The notes under the pieces were generated by a model. That model searched no databases. It was not told the origin of the DNA and worked only from the letters and a program-made list of their open reading frames with translations. Below are positions 7,842 through 15,010 of a DNA stretch of 30,661 bases, piece by piece. The position numbers and the translations under genes were made by a program. Numbering within the stretch: position 1 is the stretch's first letter; each line of letters begins with the position of its first letter. Source of the DNA: Candidatus Poribacteria bacterium (lineage in GTDB: Bacteria; Poribacteria; DTPJ01; WJIO01); contig WJIO01000252.1 of NCBI GenBank assembly GCA_014730235.1, forward strand, positions 1 to 30,661, in the 5' to 3' direction.

Positions 7842-8234
7842 CTAAGTCTTGATAAAAGAGCGAACAAAATCAAAAATTTCCTGGACGTATTCTATGGCTT
7901 TGTGGCTCTGTAATGGGCCATAGTGTTCAAAAGGAGCACCTTCCGGATGACCATTTGGATAGCGCGTAGGTATATAAAAATTGTCAAGTATTCTGGCTTT
8001 TTCAGTTAGTTCACTTGAAACAACAACACTTTTTGGCAGCTCATCCAATAATTTGGTTAAAACATGTCCCCATGCATCCTGACCCATATAAAGGTGTAAA
8101 GCCTTGATAGCTTTTTCAGCAGCTTGATGGGAAGCAAAGCAGGCCCATTCATGCCGTCCCGAATCCTGGGAATCTCTGGCCTGTTCTATATCCCTTGAAC
8201 TTTGTCTTAACCAGTCAATTGAACGATCCGGCAA
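7842..8234 (-). CDS. HEPN domain protein, locus A (putative RNase toxin)
   Basis: I place the start at the TTG at 8234, two bases after the deacetylase stop, because GAGG lies six bases upstream; an in-frame TTG at 8246 would overlap the deacetylase. The 130-residue protein begins MPDRSIDWLRQSSRDIEQAR and has the helix FASHQAAEKAIKAL typical of HEPN proteins. It ends with R91-YPNG-H96, which fits the Rx4H RNase motif, then GAPFEHYGPLQS. HEPN proteins of this class are usually paired with MNT proteins as toxin and antitoxin. It is co-directional and close-packed with the deacetylase, so it is probably transcribed from the promoter near 9420. A truncated homologue lacking the motif lies at 24013-24240. 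Confidence 0.85.
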   Translation of the reverse strand: MPDRSIDWLRQSSRDIEQARDSQDSGRHEWACFASHQAAEKAIKALHLYMGQDAWGHVLTKLLDELPKSVVVSSELTEKARILDNFYIPTRYPNGHPEGAPFEHYGPLQSHKAIEYVQEIFDFVRSFIKT

Positions 8235-8235
8235 A

Positions 8236-8316
8236 TTATACCTCAATCATATCAAAACTAAGTTGATGACATTCAATACATTCTAAAGGTTTTGTTTTAT
8301 CTGCCACGTTGGTAGC
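8236..8316 (-). repeat. Diverged direct repeat, copy 1 (inside the deacetylase 3' end)
   Basis: This is the last 27 codons of the deacetylase gene (TATNVADKTKPLEC, then IECHQLSFDMIEV). It matches in frame the stretch just after the MNT gene at 7287-7364. The peptide looks like an appendage beyond the usual family end (LLREFQF). A duplicated 3' gene end flanking a HEPN/MNT module would be expected if the module had integrated there, but the copies have diverged and other origins are possible. Confidence 0.4.
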
Positions 8317-9117
8317 TGTATCAAATTGAAATTCTCTCAACAGATTTCTCAATTTTGTCTCTGTGCTACCCAGGTTGTGATAATGGGTCAACCTGATACG
8401 AAGGGGTAATTCTAACCTGGGATGTCCCGGATCAAGCTCCCAGGGGTGAAGGTAAACTACAGCGGGATATCCCTCGCTGTTTATGGACTTTATTGCCCTT
8501 TTAATAACATAATACGGAAAAAATCTCAAGTAAAATCCACCGGTAAAAGCCAAATTTCCACCCATAGCCCGGACTGTTGATACGGGTATCTCTGTAATTA
8601 TACCGTTTTTGGTTTTTATTGAATGTATATATCTCCTGGCCCTGGGTATACCGTAGCGATAATTGCTGATTGGAAATACGCTGGAATCGTATTCTATACC
8701 GTGTCTGGTCAGTATATCTATTGCCCAGGTGGATTTATTCGTTATAGAGAAATATGGAGCCCTGTAAATTTTTACGGGATAATTTACAATATCTTCAAGA
8801 ATTTCCATAGACCGTCTTAAATCATCGGAAAACTCCCCGGGAGTTAGCTCGTAAACAAAGTCATGTCCATAGCCGTGAGTTCCTACCTCATGACCCATCA
8901 GGGATATTTCTCTAACCAGGTCAGGAAATCTTTCAGCCACGTGTCCTAAAATAAAGAAAGTTGCTTTAGTGTTTTCTTCCTTTAGCATTTTCAACAGCAA
9001 ATCTACGCTGTATTCTATCCTGTCCTTGCAATTGCTCCACTGACAATTGGGCAGCTCGATTCCATGATACCAGTCCTCCAGGTCAATGGTCAGCATATTG
9101 CATATCCGGCCCGTCAA
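8236..9117 (-). CDS. Polysaccharide deacetylase, XrtA/PEP-CTERM-associated type (NodB + DUF3473)
   Basis: This 293-residue protein has a NodB domain: DLEDW (12-16) supplies the catalytic and metal aspartates, HGYGH (81-85) the metal histidines, and RAPYFS (119-124) the family arginine motif. The C-terminal part, with TGGFYLRFFP and YLHPWELDPGHPR, matches DUF3473 seen in deacetylases linked to exopolysaccharide and exosortase loci. It would deacetylate N-acetylated sugar residues in an exported glycan. The start is a TTG at 9117 with AGGGAGAG about four bases upstream; the ATG at 9096 has no such site. It has no signal peptide. A tail of about 27 residues after the domain is unusual. The likely promoter is at 9416-9444, leaving a leader of about 290 bases. 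Confidence 0.9.
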   Translation of the reverse strand: MTGRICNMLTIDLEDWYHGIELPNCQWSNCKDRIEYSVDLLLKMLKEENTKATFFILGHVAERFPDLVREISLMGHEVGTHGYGHDFVYELTPGEFSDDLRRSMEILEDIVNYPVKIYRAPYFSITNKSTWAIDILTRHGIEYDSSVFPISNYRYGIPRARRYIHSIKTKNGIITEIPVSTVRAMGGNLAFTGGFYLRFFPYYVIKRAIKSINSEGYPAVVYLHPWELDPGHPRLELPLRIRLTHYHNLGSTETKLRNLLREFQFDTATNVADKTKPLECIECHQLSFDMIEV

Positions 9118-9415
9118 GATTCTCTCCCTTTAATGTATTTTTGGGCAAACTAATACCTATAAGACTCAAAAACATATTAAACTTTACCGAGTCCAATAAC
9201 ACTTGATCACCCATTTAGGAAACGGGAATATCACAAAAGACAGCTTCACAAATGCCATATTCTCAAACACCACATATTACAAGTCGTTCCTCAGGGCAAA
9301 ATATGGTTTACAAATTTTATTTCTTGGAATGAAGACTAACTACGGAGCTTTTCTTTATAATATGCAAATAAGTTATGCATCGTATTTTGTTGTACCGCTT
9401 TTTATCCCTTGGAGG
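9118..9415 (-). other. Long untranslated leader or decayed sequence before the deacetylase
   Basis: About 300 bases separate the predicted promoter from the deacetylase start. On the minus strand a frame broken by a stop reads RNKICKPYFALRNDL, stop, then YVVFENMAFVKLSFVIFPFP, which looks like decayed coding sequence. The plus strand is also open (9203-9439) but overlaps the promoter and has no credible start. I recognise neither and cannot say which strand, if any, once coded. Confidence 0.25.
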
Positions 9416-9471
9416 ATTCTAACAAATTTTATTTTTTAAGTCAAGGACAAAATTTGACGGTTGTCGCATAA
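9416..9471 (-). promoter_or_regulatory. Sigma-70/A promoter with upstream TTATGC box (site 1)
   Basis: On the minus strand: -35 TTGACT at 9444-9439, a 17-base spacer, -10 TAGAAT at 9421-9416. A TTATGC box at 9471-9466 lies 21 bases upstream of the -35, and AAATTTTGTCC abuts it. The same layout occurs at 12748-12802, 24259-24313 and, less perfectly, 21185-21240. It would drive the deacetylase, HEPN and MNT genes. The rest of 9472-9668 holds no gene that I can see. Confidence 0.7.
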
Positions 9472-9668
9472 TTTTTAAAGGTAACATCACAGATCTCTAT
9501 ATTTACCTTTTCTTATCATAATTTTTACCATATCCTCACCGAAAAGCCCACAATTTGCATGAAGAAAATGAAGCTTCTTGACACTTATGCAATTTAGAAA
9601 AAGCCAGCCATCTTGTTAAAATCCAGTGGCTTGACCCCAGATAAACCACATTTAGCCATGTAATTGGA

Positions 9669-12600
9669 TCAAAGGACATTTACCCTCAGACCTTCATAAT
9701 CTACCTGAAAATCAAAAAACCTGGCCCGATTGTTGGGGGGATTTTCTATCAATATTTTTCTGATCTTCTCCGATTTCTTTGCCCCTTTAGTCACTATAAA
9801 CAAAAATCCGCCGCCGCCGGCTCCCAGTAACTTGGCCCCATATATCAAATCTTCTATCCTATCAAATATGGCTTCAATATCGCCGTTGCTGGTACCAGGG
9901 TCCAGGGCCTTGTTTAACTCCCATACCCGGGATATATTTTCCCCAAAGCTTTCTATATCCCTGGCGTCAAGCTGTTCTTTCATTTCCATGGATATTTGTT
10001 TTAGTTGGTGGATAGTCTTTATCACATTTGGCTCCCGGTCAAGATACCCACCAACGATATTCTGCAATATATTCTTGGCTGTGCGCCGCATGCCTGTGTA
10101 GTAGAGCAAAAACCTTTTACCCGTATTATCATCATTACAGACTAAATCCGTCCAGGAAATTAGGGGGTTCTGATAATATCCGGGTTGAGTGCTGATAAGT
10201 TTTACCCCGCCTATAACTCCCCCCACCTGATCCTGCCACCCGCCTCCGGTGGTCATCAACTGCTCCATATACATAGTACGGTTAAAAAGTTCAACCTGGG
10301 TCAATTCCCGGTCAAACATCCGGGATAAACAGGCTATTACAGCCGAACCTAAAATACTGCTGGTTCCCAGTCCCGATCCGGCAGGAACTGCGCTGAAGGT
10401 TGTCAATTCAATACCACAACCTATCTCAGCAAGTATATCTTCCAGACGACAACCTATATCTTCAGGGATAACTCCAGATGCCACAAAGGCAGCCTTGGGA
10501 AGACATTGCCAGTTACCCGGGTTCTGACACGACAACATTTCGTCCATCTGGTATACCACAGCCTGCTGGCTCAGGTCAATTGAGTTGATCTTAATAGCTC
10601 TATCTTTACAGCATTTACCTATGGCTTGTATGGGATATTGACCGTTTAGCTTTACCGACGCATTTAACACATTGCCGCCGTATTCCAGACAATAAGGTGG
10701 GGTATCGGACCAACCGCCGGCAAAATCCAGCCTGGATGGTACACAGACCCATACTACCTCGTCGGAGCGTATACTCATTTTTTGCGATGTGTAGCCCAGA
10801 TCCAGGCCGGTTTTTACGGCTTTCCGAACAGAATCAAAGGCCATGCTTTCATATTCCTGGGCCGAAGATAGGCCCACAAAATCAGTCTCAGGTGAAGACT
10901 TTATTATACTGCCTAAAAGCTTATATAAACGTCCTTTTAAGATCAGATCACCTGTATTATCTACTTTATGCAAAATCCTCCCGGCGGCTTTCAGGTAATC
11001 CTGAGGGTTTTTACACCAGAAAAGTATATCTTCCGTCGGTATCTCCTTTTCTGAAACCACAATATCATCCAGTTTTTCCAGATTTGTCCTTTCAATGATC
11101 CTGATACGACTTTCCCACAAGCGGCTGTAATCCACAGACGAGAGAACCTGGGACATGGAAATACGCTCAGAACTTAACCATCCCTGTGTTATCCCATCCT
11201 GCAATTCCAGAACCAGAGATAGGGTTTCATCCAGGTCATGGCTGACAGGAAATAACCAGGCCTCCCATATATCATGTATATCATGTGATTTGCCTTTGTC
11301 CCATAGTTCATCAATTTTTACCCCTTTATCTCCTATCCAATCCCTGAGCGGCTGATTCATAAAAGTTGTCCCATCTTCCAGATCACCCTTGAAGCTGTCT
11401 TTTACACCGTATATCAACGAAACCCAATTCCCTTTACCCACTGGTATACACGACAGACAAGTATCCCTCTTGAGCTTCAAAGGCTCATCGCATCCGATCA
11501 CACCTGTAACAATATTACCCCCTTTCAGGGAAATATCCCTCAGGTCGCAGCCCTCAATAATGCACATACCGCCAATTTCATACTTGCTACCGGTGAGGTT
11601 GGTGTTGTATACAAAGGCCTTCCTGAAATTCTCAAAATCACTTACATTGGTTCGGGTGAAATTTTGAAAATTATATGCCGAACTGGTATAGCTGGTGGTA
11701 TGAAACTCCTGTAGAAATTGTTGACTTGTGCCCAGGTGAAAGAACTCGCAGTATGACAGGACACAAACATGATAGGGTATCCTCCTCAGAACATCCCAAA
11801 GGCCTCTATCATGAAAATTGCCATTCTTACCCAGCAGCATAAAGGGTATCTCCCGGTAGATGTCCAGTTCCGCTTCGCCCTTCATTATTCCTTCGCATAA
11901 ACTTCCCGCTTTCAGACAGGGTTTTCCATTCCCTAGGTATACCCCTGAACCATGTAGCAAAGCGGATATTGAATCCAGGTTGAAGTTTATAATCCCTGTA
12001 TCCACCAGGGCTTTACCGGCAATATCAACGGAGCTTTTAAGTTCATCAGGGGATGGTTTCTGCAAAAAATCCATCACTTCCCGAAGGTTATCACCCCACT
12101 TCCTGTGTTCTGTTATGTAAACACCGTGTCTTGAGGCCACATCCACAGCACCCGGATAGGCAACCCCTGTTATTCCGGAATGAGAAAAAACTAGTTCATT
12201 ATTATTATAGCTCAACAGCACATCCCCGGATGCTATAACCATCTGTCCTTTATCCTGTATGGGAAGTCGGATCAAATTCTCCAGGATCAGGTCAAACAGG
12301 GCAACAGGACGATCAAATTCTCGCTCCACCGGCAGCGGTATAAACACCTTGCCAAAGGGCGAATAGGCCGGCAGCCTTTTACTGTCTCCCCCGGAGTGTA
12401 ATATCCATATTCTTTTACCCACAAAAGCGTCTTCAATTGAGTCAAAGTTATCATCCCGACAGAAATCCTCCAGCAACCTGTAAAGGGTGTAGATGGTGCT
12501 GCCGCCGGAACCAACCCGCCGTCCTTTAGGGTCGTGGATTACATGAAAATCAAAGTCCGGCGGCAAATATCCCCTCTCTTTGCGCCACTGAATCTGTCTT

Positions 12601-12674
12601 TTATATCCATCAGCTTGATACTCATTGGCGGCTGTGATTACAAATATATCCCTTTTGATAAATGATGAATTCAT
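9669..12674 (-). CDS. fkp: Bifunctional fucokinase / L-fucose-1-phosphate guanylyltransferase (Fkp type)
   Basis: At 1001 residues this matches the length and architecture of Bacteroides Fkp and plant FKGP. The N-terminal pyrophosphorylase half carries HDPKGRRVGSGGSTIYTLY (about 47-65) and the HSGGDSKRLPAYSPFGK segment (about 93-109). The C-terminal GHMP kinase has PSRLDFAGGWSDTPP (646-660), PAGSGLGTSS (764-773) and LLGAGGGG (949-956). Together these convert L-fucose to fucose-1-phosphate and then GDP-fucose, a salvage route that feeds fucosylated surface glycans. D-arabinose is an alternative substrate in this family. It stands alone on the minus strand, with its own promoter at 12748-12776 and divergent to xdhC. 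No fucosyltransferase is visible in the window. Confidence 0.92.
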   Translation of the reverse strand: MNSSFIKRDIFVITAANEYQADGYKRQIQWRKERGYLPPDFDFHVIHDPKGRRVGSGGSTIYTLYRLLEDFCRDDNFDSIEDAFVGKRIWILHSGGDSKRLPAYSPFGKVFIPLPVEREFDRPVALFDLILENLIRLPIQDKGQMVIASGDVLLSYNNNELVFSHSGITGVAYPGAVDVASRHGVYITEHRKWGDNLREVMDFLQKPSPDELKSSVDIAGKALVDTGIINFNLDSISALLHGSGVYLGNGKPCLKAGSLCEGIMKGEAELDIYREIPFMLLGKNGNFHDRGLWDVLRRIPYHVCVLSYCEFFHLGTSQQFLQEFHTTSYTSSAYNFQNFTRTNVSDFENFRKAFVYNTNLTGSKYEIGGMCIIEGCDLRDISLKGGNIVTGVIGCDEPLKLKRDTCLSCIPVGKGNWVSLIYGVKDSFKGDLEDGTTFMNQPLRDWIGDKGVKIDELWDKGKSHDIHDIWEAWLFPVSHDLDETLSLVLELQDGITQGWLSSERISMSQVLSSVDYSRLWESRIRIIERTNLEKLDDIVVSEKEIPTEDILFWCKNPQDYLKAAGRILHKVDNTGDLILKGRLYKLLGSIIKSSPETDFVGLSSAQEYESMAFDSVRKAVKTGLDLGYTSQKMSIRSDEVVWVCVPSRLDFAGGWSDTPPYCLEYGGNVLNASVKLNGQYPIQAIGKCCKDRAIKINSIDLSQQAVVYQMDEMLSCQNPGNWQCLPKAAFVASGVIPEDIGCRLEDILAEIGCGIELTTFSAVPAGSGLGTSSILGSAVIACLSRMFDRELTQVELFNRTMYMEQLMTTGGGWQDQVGGVIGGVKLISTQPGYYQNPLISWTDLVCNDDNTGKRFLLYYTGMRRTAKNILQNIVGGYLDREPNVIKTIHQLKQISMEMKEQLDARDIESFGENISRVWELNKALDPGTSNGDIEAIFDRIEDLIYGAKLLGAGGGGFLFIVTKGAKKSEKIRKILIENPPNNRARFFDFQVDYEGLRVNVL

Positions 12675-12747
12675 GTTTCTTTTATCCTCGTTGCTTAATT
12701 CTAAATATATACTTTTTGGTTCGGTTCTACCGCACTATATATTGGCA

Positions 12748-12802
12748 ATTCTAAAAAATGCATCCCTTTAAGTCAAGGACTAAATTTACCCATCAGGCAT
12801 AA
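12748..12802 (-). promoter_or_regulatory. Promoter of the fucokinase gene with upstream TTATGC box (site 2)
   Basis: On the minus strand: TTATGC at 12802-12797, 20 bases, -35 TTGACT at 12776-12771, a 17-base spacer, -10 TAGAAT at 12753-12748. AAATTTAGTCC abuts the -35 exactly as in site 1. The transcript would start about 70 bases before the fucokinase ATG. Confidence 0.75.
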
Positions 12803-12825
12803 ATTGCAAAATGACAAACAAAATA

Positions 12826-12854
12826 TTGATTTTTATGCTTTTGTTCTGTTATAC
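12826..12854 (+). promoter_or_regulatory. Promoter of the xdhC operon
   Basis: TTGATT (12826-12831), a 17-base spacer and TTATAC (12849-12854) lie 44 bases before the ATG at 12899. A second TTATGC (12833-12838) falls within the spacer and is inverted relative to the box of site 2, so one regulator could touch both divergent promoters. Confidence 0.65.
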
Positions 12855-12898
12855 TAGACTAATATTGATAATAGGTCATCTACATAGGGGTAAGAAGA

Positions 12899-13942
12899 AT
12901 GAAAAACATCTATATAAAGCTGGCAGAGAAACTCAATAATAATTCTCTTGCTCTTGCTACAGTTATTGAAAAGCGAGGTTCAGCACCTCAAATTCCAGGG
13001 TCTTCAGCTCTGTTTTCCTCCAAGAGGTTACTCACAGGTACTGTGGGCGGTGGTCTTTTAGAGGTTAATACCCAGAAGAGAGCATATCGTGCACTACATA
13101 AGAAGACCTCAATTATTTATAAATTCAGTTTGACTGCCGACATATCTTCATCGGAGGAACCAATATGCGGCGGAGAAGCCACCATCCTGATAGATGGGTG
13201 TCCGCAAGACCATATAGAAATATTTCAGGATATTGCCGACTCCATGGATAAAAGGCAGCCAGGTGTTTTATTAACACATATAACAAAGACCGAAGTAGAT
13301 GCTTCCCTTGATCGCTATTGGATAGAAGCTGAAGGAAAAGAAAAGAATGCTGTTTTTGTCAAATTCCGTGAAGAAATCAGTAATTCTTTGCTGAGTAAAA
13401 AACCGGAGCTGATCAAGACAAAGGAGGATGAGCTTATATTTCTGGAACCTATATACCCCCTACCGAATTTGATTATAGCCGGTGCAGGACATATCGGTCA
13501 GGCTCTATCCCATCTGGCAAGACTTCTGGATTTTGAGGTTACAGTTATAGACGACAGGTGGGAATTTGCCAATAAAGACAGATTCCCTGAAGCACATAAT
13601 ATCATCGTAGATGACATTGGAAGGGCTATGGCATCTGTTGAAATATATCCTGACTCATATATAGTTATAGTTACCAGAGATCATAAGAACGACGCCGATG
13701 CCCTCAGGCAATGCATAGATTCTGAAGCGGCTTATGTGGGTATGATAGGCAGCAAACGAAAGATAGAGCTTATGAGGGAGAAATTCCTACAGGAGGGCTG
13801 GGCTACCCCTGATCAATGGGAGCAGGTTTATGCCCCCATTGGTATTGATATTCATTCCAAGACAGTGCAGGAGATCGCCATCAGCATAGCCGCCCAGCTT
13901 GTACTGATACGTCGGCAGATAAACTCAGGGGAAAAACTATGA
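12899..13942 (+). CDS. xdhC: XdhC-family molybdenum hydroxylase maturation factor
   Basis: This 347-residue protein has the XdhC/CoxI N-terminal motifs ATVIEKRGSAP (20-30), GTVGGGLLE and CGGEATILID. A C-terminal Rossmann domain follows, with IAGAGHIGQALSHLARLL, VIDDR, GMIGSKRK and the conserved end motif IGIDIHSKTVQEIAISIAAQL. XdhC proteins bind molybdenum cofactor, promote its sulfuration and deliver it to xanthine-dehydrogenase-type enzymes. It is the first gene of a four-gene plus-strand operon, with AGGGG eight bases before the ATG. It overlaps the next gene in an ATGA junction, consistent with translational coupling. Its target is almost certainly the IorB-like subunit at 15011. Confidence 0.92.
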   Translation: MKNIYIKLAEKLNNNSLALATVIEKRGSAPQIPGSSALFSSKRLLTGTVGGGLLEVNTQKRAYRALHKKTSIIYKFSLTADISSSEEPICGGEATILIDGCPQDHIEIFQDIADSMDKRQPGVLLTHITKTEVDASLDRYWIEAEGKEKNAVFVKFREEISNSLLSKKPELIKTKEDELIFLEPIYPLPNLIIAGAGHIGQALSHLARLLDFEVTVIDDRWEFANKDRFPEAHNIIVDDIGRAMASVEIYPDSYIVIVTRDHKNDADALRQCIDSEAAYVGMIGSKRKIELMREKFLQEGWATPDQWEQVYAPIGIDIHSKTVQEIAISIAAQLVLIRRQINSGEKL

Positions 13943-14526
13943 TCAGTGCCGTTATACTGGCAGCCGGGGAATCCAGAAGGATGGGCGGAATAAAACTCCT
14001 TCTTCCCTTCGGCGAGAAGACAATAATTGAGACAGTAGCGGATAGTGCTTTGCAATCAAAATTAGATAATGTATTGGTAATTCTTGGTTCCAGTGCTAAA
14101 AAGATAAGTGAAAAGATCAGGGATATGCCTGTGGAAATTTCTGTTAATCCGAATTTCAGCCGGGGGATGCTTTCGTCGATCCTGTGGGGATTTCGACATT
14201 TGCCCGATAGTACAGATGCAGTTTTGATTATGCTTGGGGATCAACCTATGGTTTCCAGTTCGGTAATTGATGCAATAATTAATGGCTACAGCGAAACAGA
14301 AAAAGGTATTATTTTGCCTGTATACAACAAAAAACGAGGGCACCCGGTTCTTATTGATGTGAAATACAGTGATGATCTGAAAAGACTTGATCCCGAAAAG
14401 GGTTTGCGGGAACTTATGCACAAATATACCGGAGACATAATGGAAGTCCATGTGAATACCCCCACAATTCTCAGAGATATAGATACACCGGAGGACTACA
14501 GCGAGGAGATCAAATACCGGAGGTAA
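13939..14526 (+). CDS. mocA: MocA/MobA-like molybdenum cofactor nucleotidyltransferase
   Basis: This 195-residue protein is a compact nucleotidyltransferase with LAAGESRRMGGIK (7-19) for nucleotide binding, GDQPM (100-104) for metal binding, RGHPV, and the C-terminal DIDTPEDY motif. This set is typical of MocA, which adds CMP to molybdopterin for xanthine-dehydrogenase-family enzymes, rather than MobA, which adds GMP. It overlaps xdhC by four bases (ATGA) and is followed eight bases later by the iron-sulfur subunit gene. The choice of MocA over MobA rests on context and general resemblance. Confidence 0.85.
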   Translation: MISAVILAAGESRRMGGIKLLLPFGEKTIIETVADSALQSKLDNVLVILGSSAKKISEKIRDMPVEISVNPNFSRGMLSSILWGFRHLPDSTDAVLIMLGDQPMVSSSVIDAIINGYSETEKGIILPVYNKKRGHPVLIDVKYSDDLKRLDPEKGLRELMHKYTGDIMEVHVNTPTILRDIDTPEDYSEEIKYRR

Positions 14527-14534
14527 ATGTAAAA

Positions 14535-15008
14535 ATGGAAACTATTAATTTTCAACTTAATGATAAACCTGTAGAAATAACAATAGATGATGCGCGGATG
14601 CTATTGTGGGTACTACGGACTGATCTGGAACTTACAGGAACCAGGTTCGGATGCGGAGAGGGTATCTGCGGGGCCTGCACCGTCCTGGTGGATAATTATC
14701 CTGTCCGATCGTGTCAGTTCCCGGCTGTAAACGCCGATGGAAAGGAAATTGTAACAATTGAAGGATTGGCTAAGAACGGAGAACTTCACCCACTGCAAAA
14801 GGCATTTATGAGCCATGATGCTCTGCAATGTGGGTTTTGCACATCGGGGATGATCCTCACCGCCTACAGCCTGTTGCTGGATAATCCTGAACCCACAAGG
14901 GAAGAGATCATTGAAGGGATGGAGGACAATCTGTGCAGGTGCGGCTCTTACGGCAGGATAATAAAGGCCGTCCAGACTGCCGCTCAAGAAATGAAGGAGG
15001 CGCGATAG
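14535..15008 (+). CDS. [2Fe-2S] subunit of a molybdenum hydroxylase (IorA/CoxS-like)
   Basis: At 157 residues this is the standard small electron-transfer subunit. The plant-type cluster ligands are C40, C45, C48 and C60 (CGEGICGAC, then SC). The second cluster uses C99, C102, C134 and C136 (CGFC and NLCRCG). It passes electrons from the molybdenum site to an outside acceptor. GGAGGT lies about 12 bases upstream of the ATG. The large subunit follows two bases after its stop. No FAD subunit is present, as in two-subunit isoquinoline 1-oxidoreductase and related aldehyde dehydrogenases. Confidence 0.92.
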   Translation: METINFQLNDKPVEITIDDARMLLWVLRTDLELTGTRFGCGEGICGACTVLVDNYPVRSCQFPAVNADGKEIVTIEGLAKNGELHPLQKAFMSHDALQCGFCTSGMILTAYSLLLDNPEPTREEIIEGMEDNLCRCGSYGRIIKAVQTAAQEMKEAR

Positions 15009-15010
15009 AT

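Noticed and set aside
9203-9439. Plus-strand 78-codon open frame
   Set aside because: It starts at a TTG without a ribosome-binding site and runs through the minus-strand promoter at 9416-9444. Not called as a gene.
9585-9590. Additional TTATGC/GCATAA hexamers (for example 6949, 9372, 9585)
   Set aside because: A hexamer is expected several times per strand in 30 kb. These lack the fixed spacing to a -35/-10 pair, so they were not counted.
14933-15010. Upstream extension of the molybdopterin subunit frame
   Set aside because: It reads through the iron-sulfur subunit's last codons out of frame; the ATG at 15011 with AAGGAGG is the clear start.
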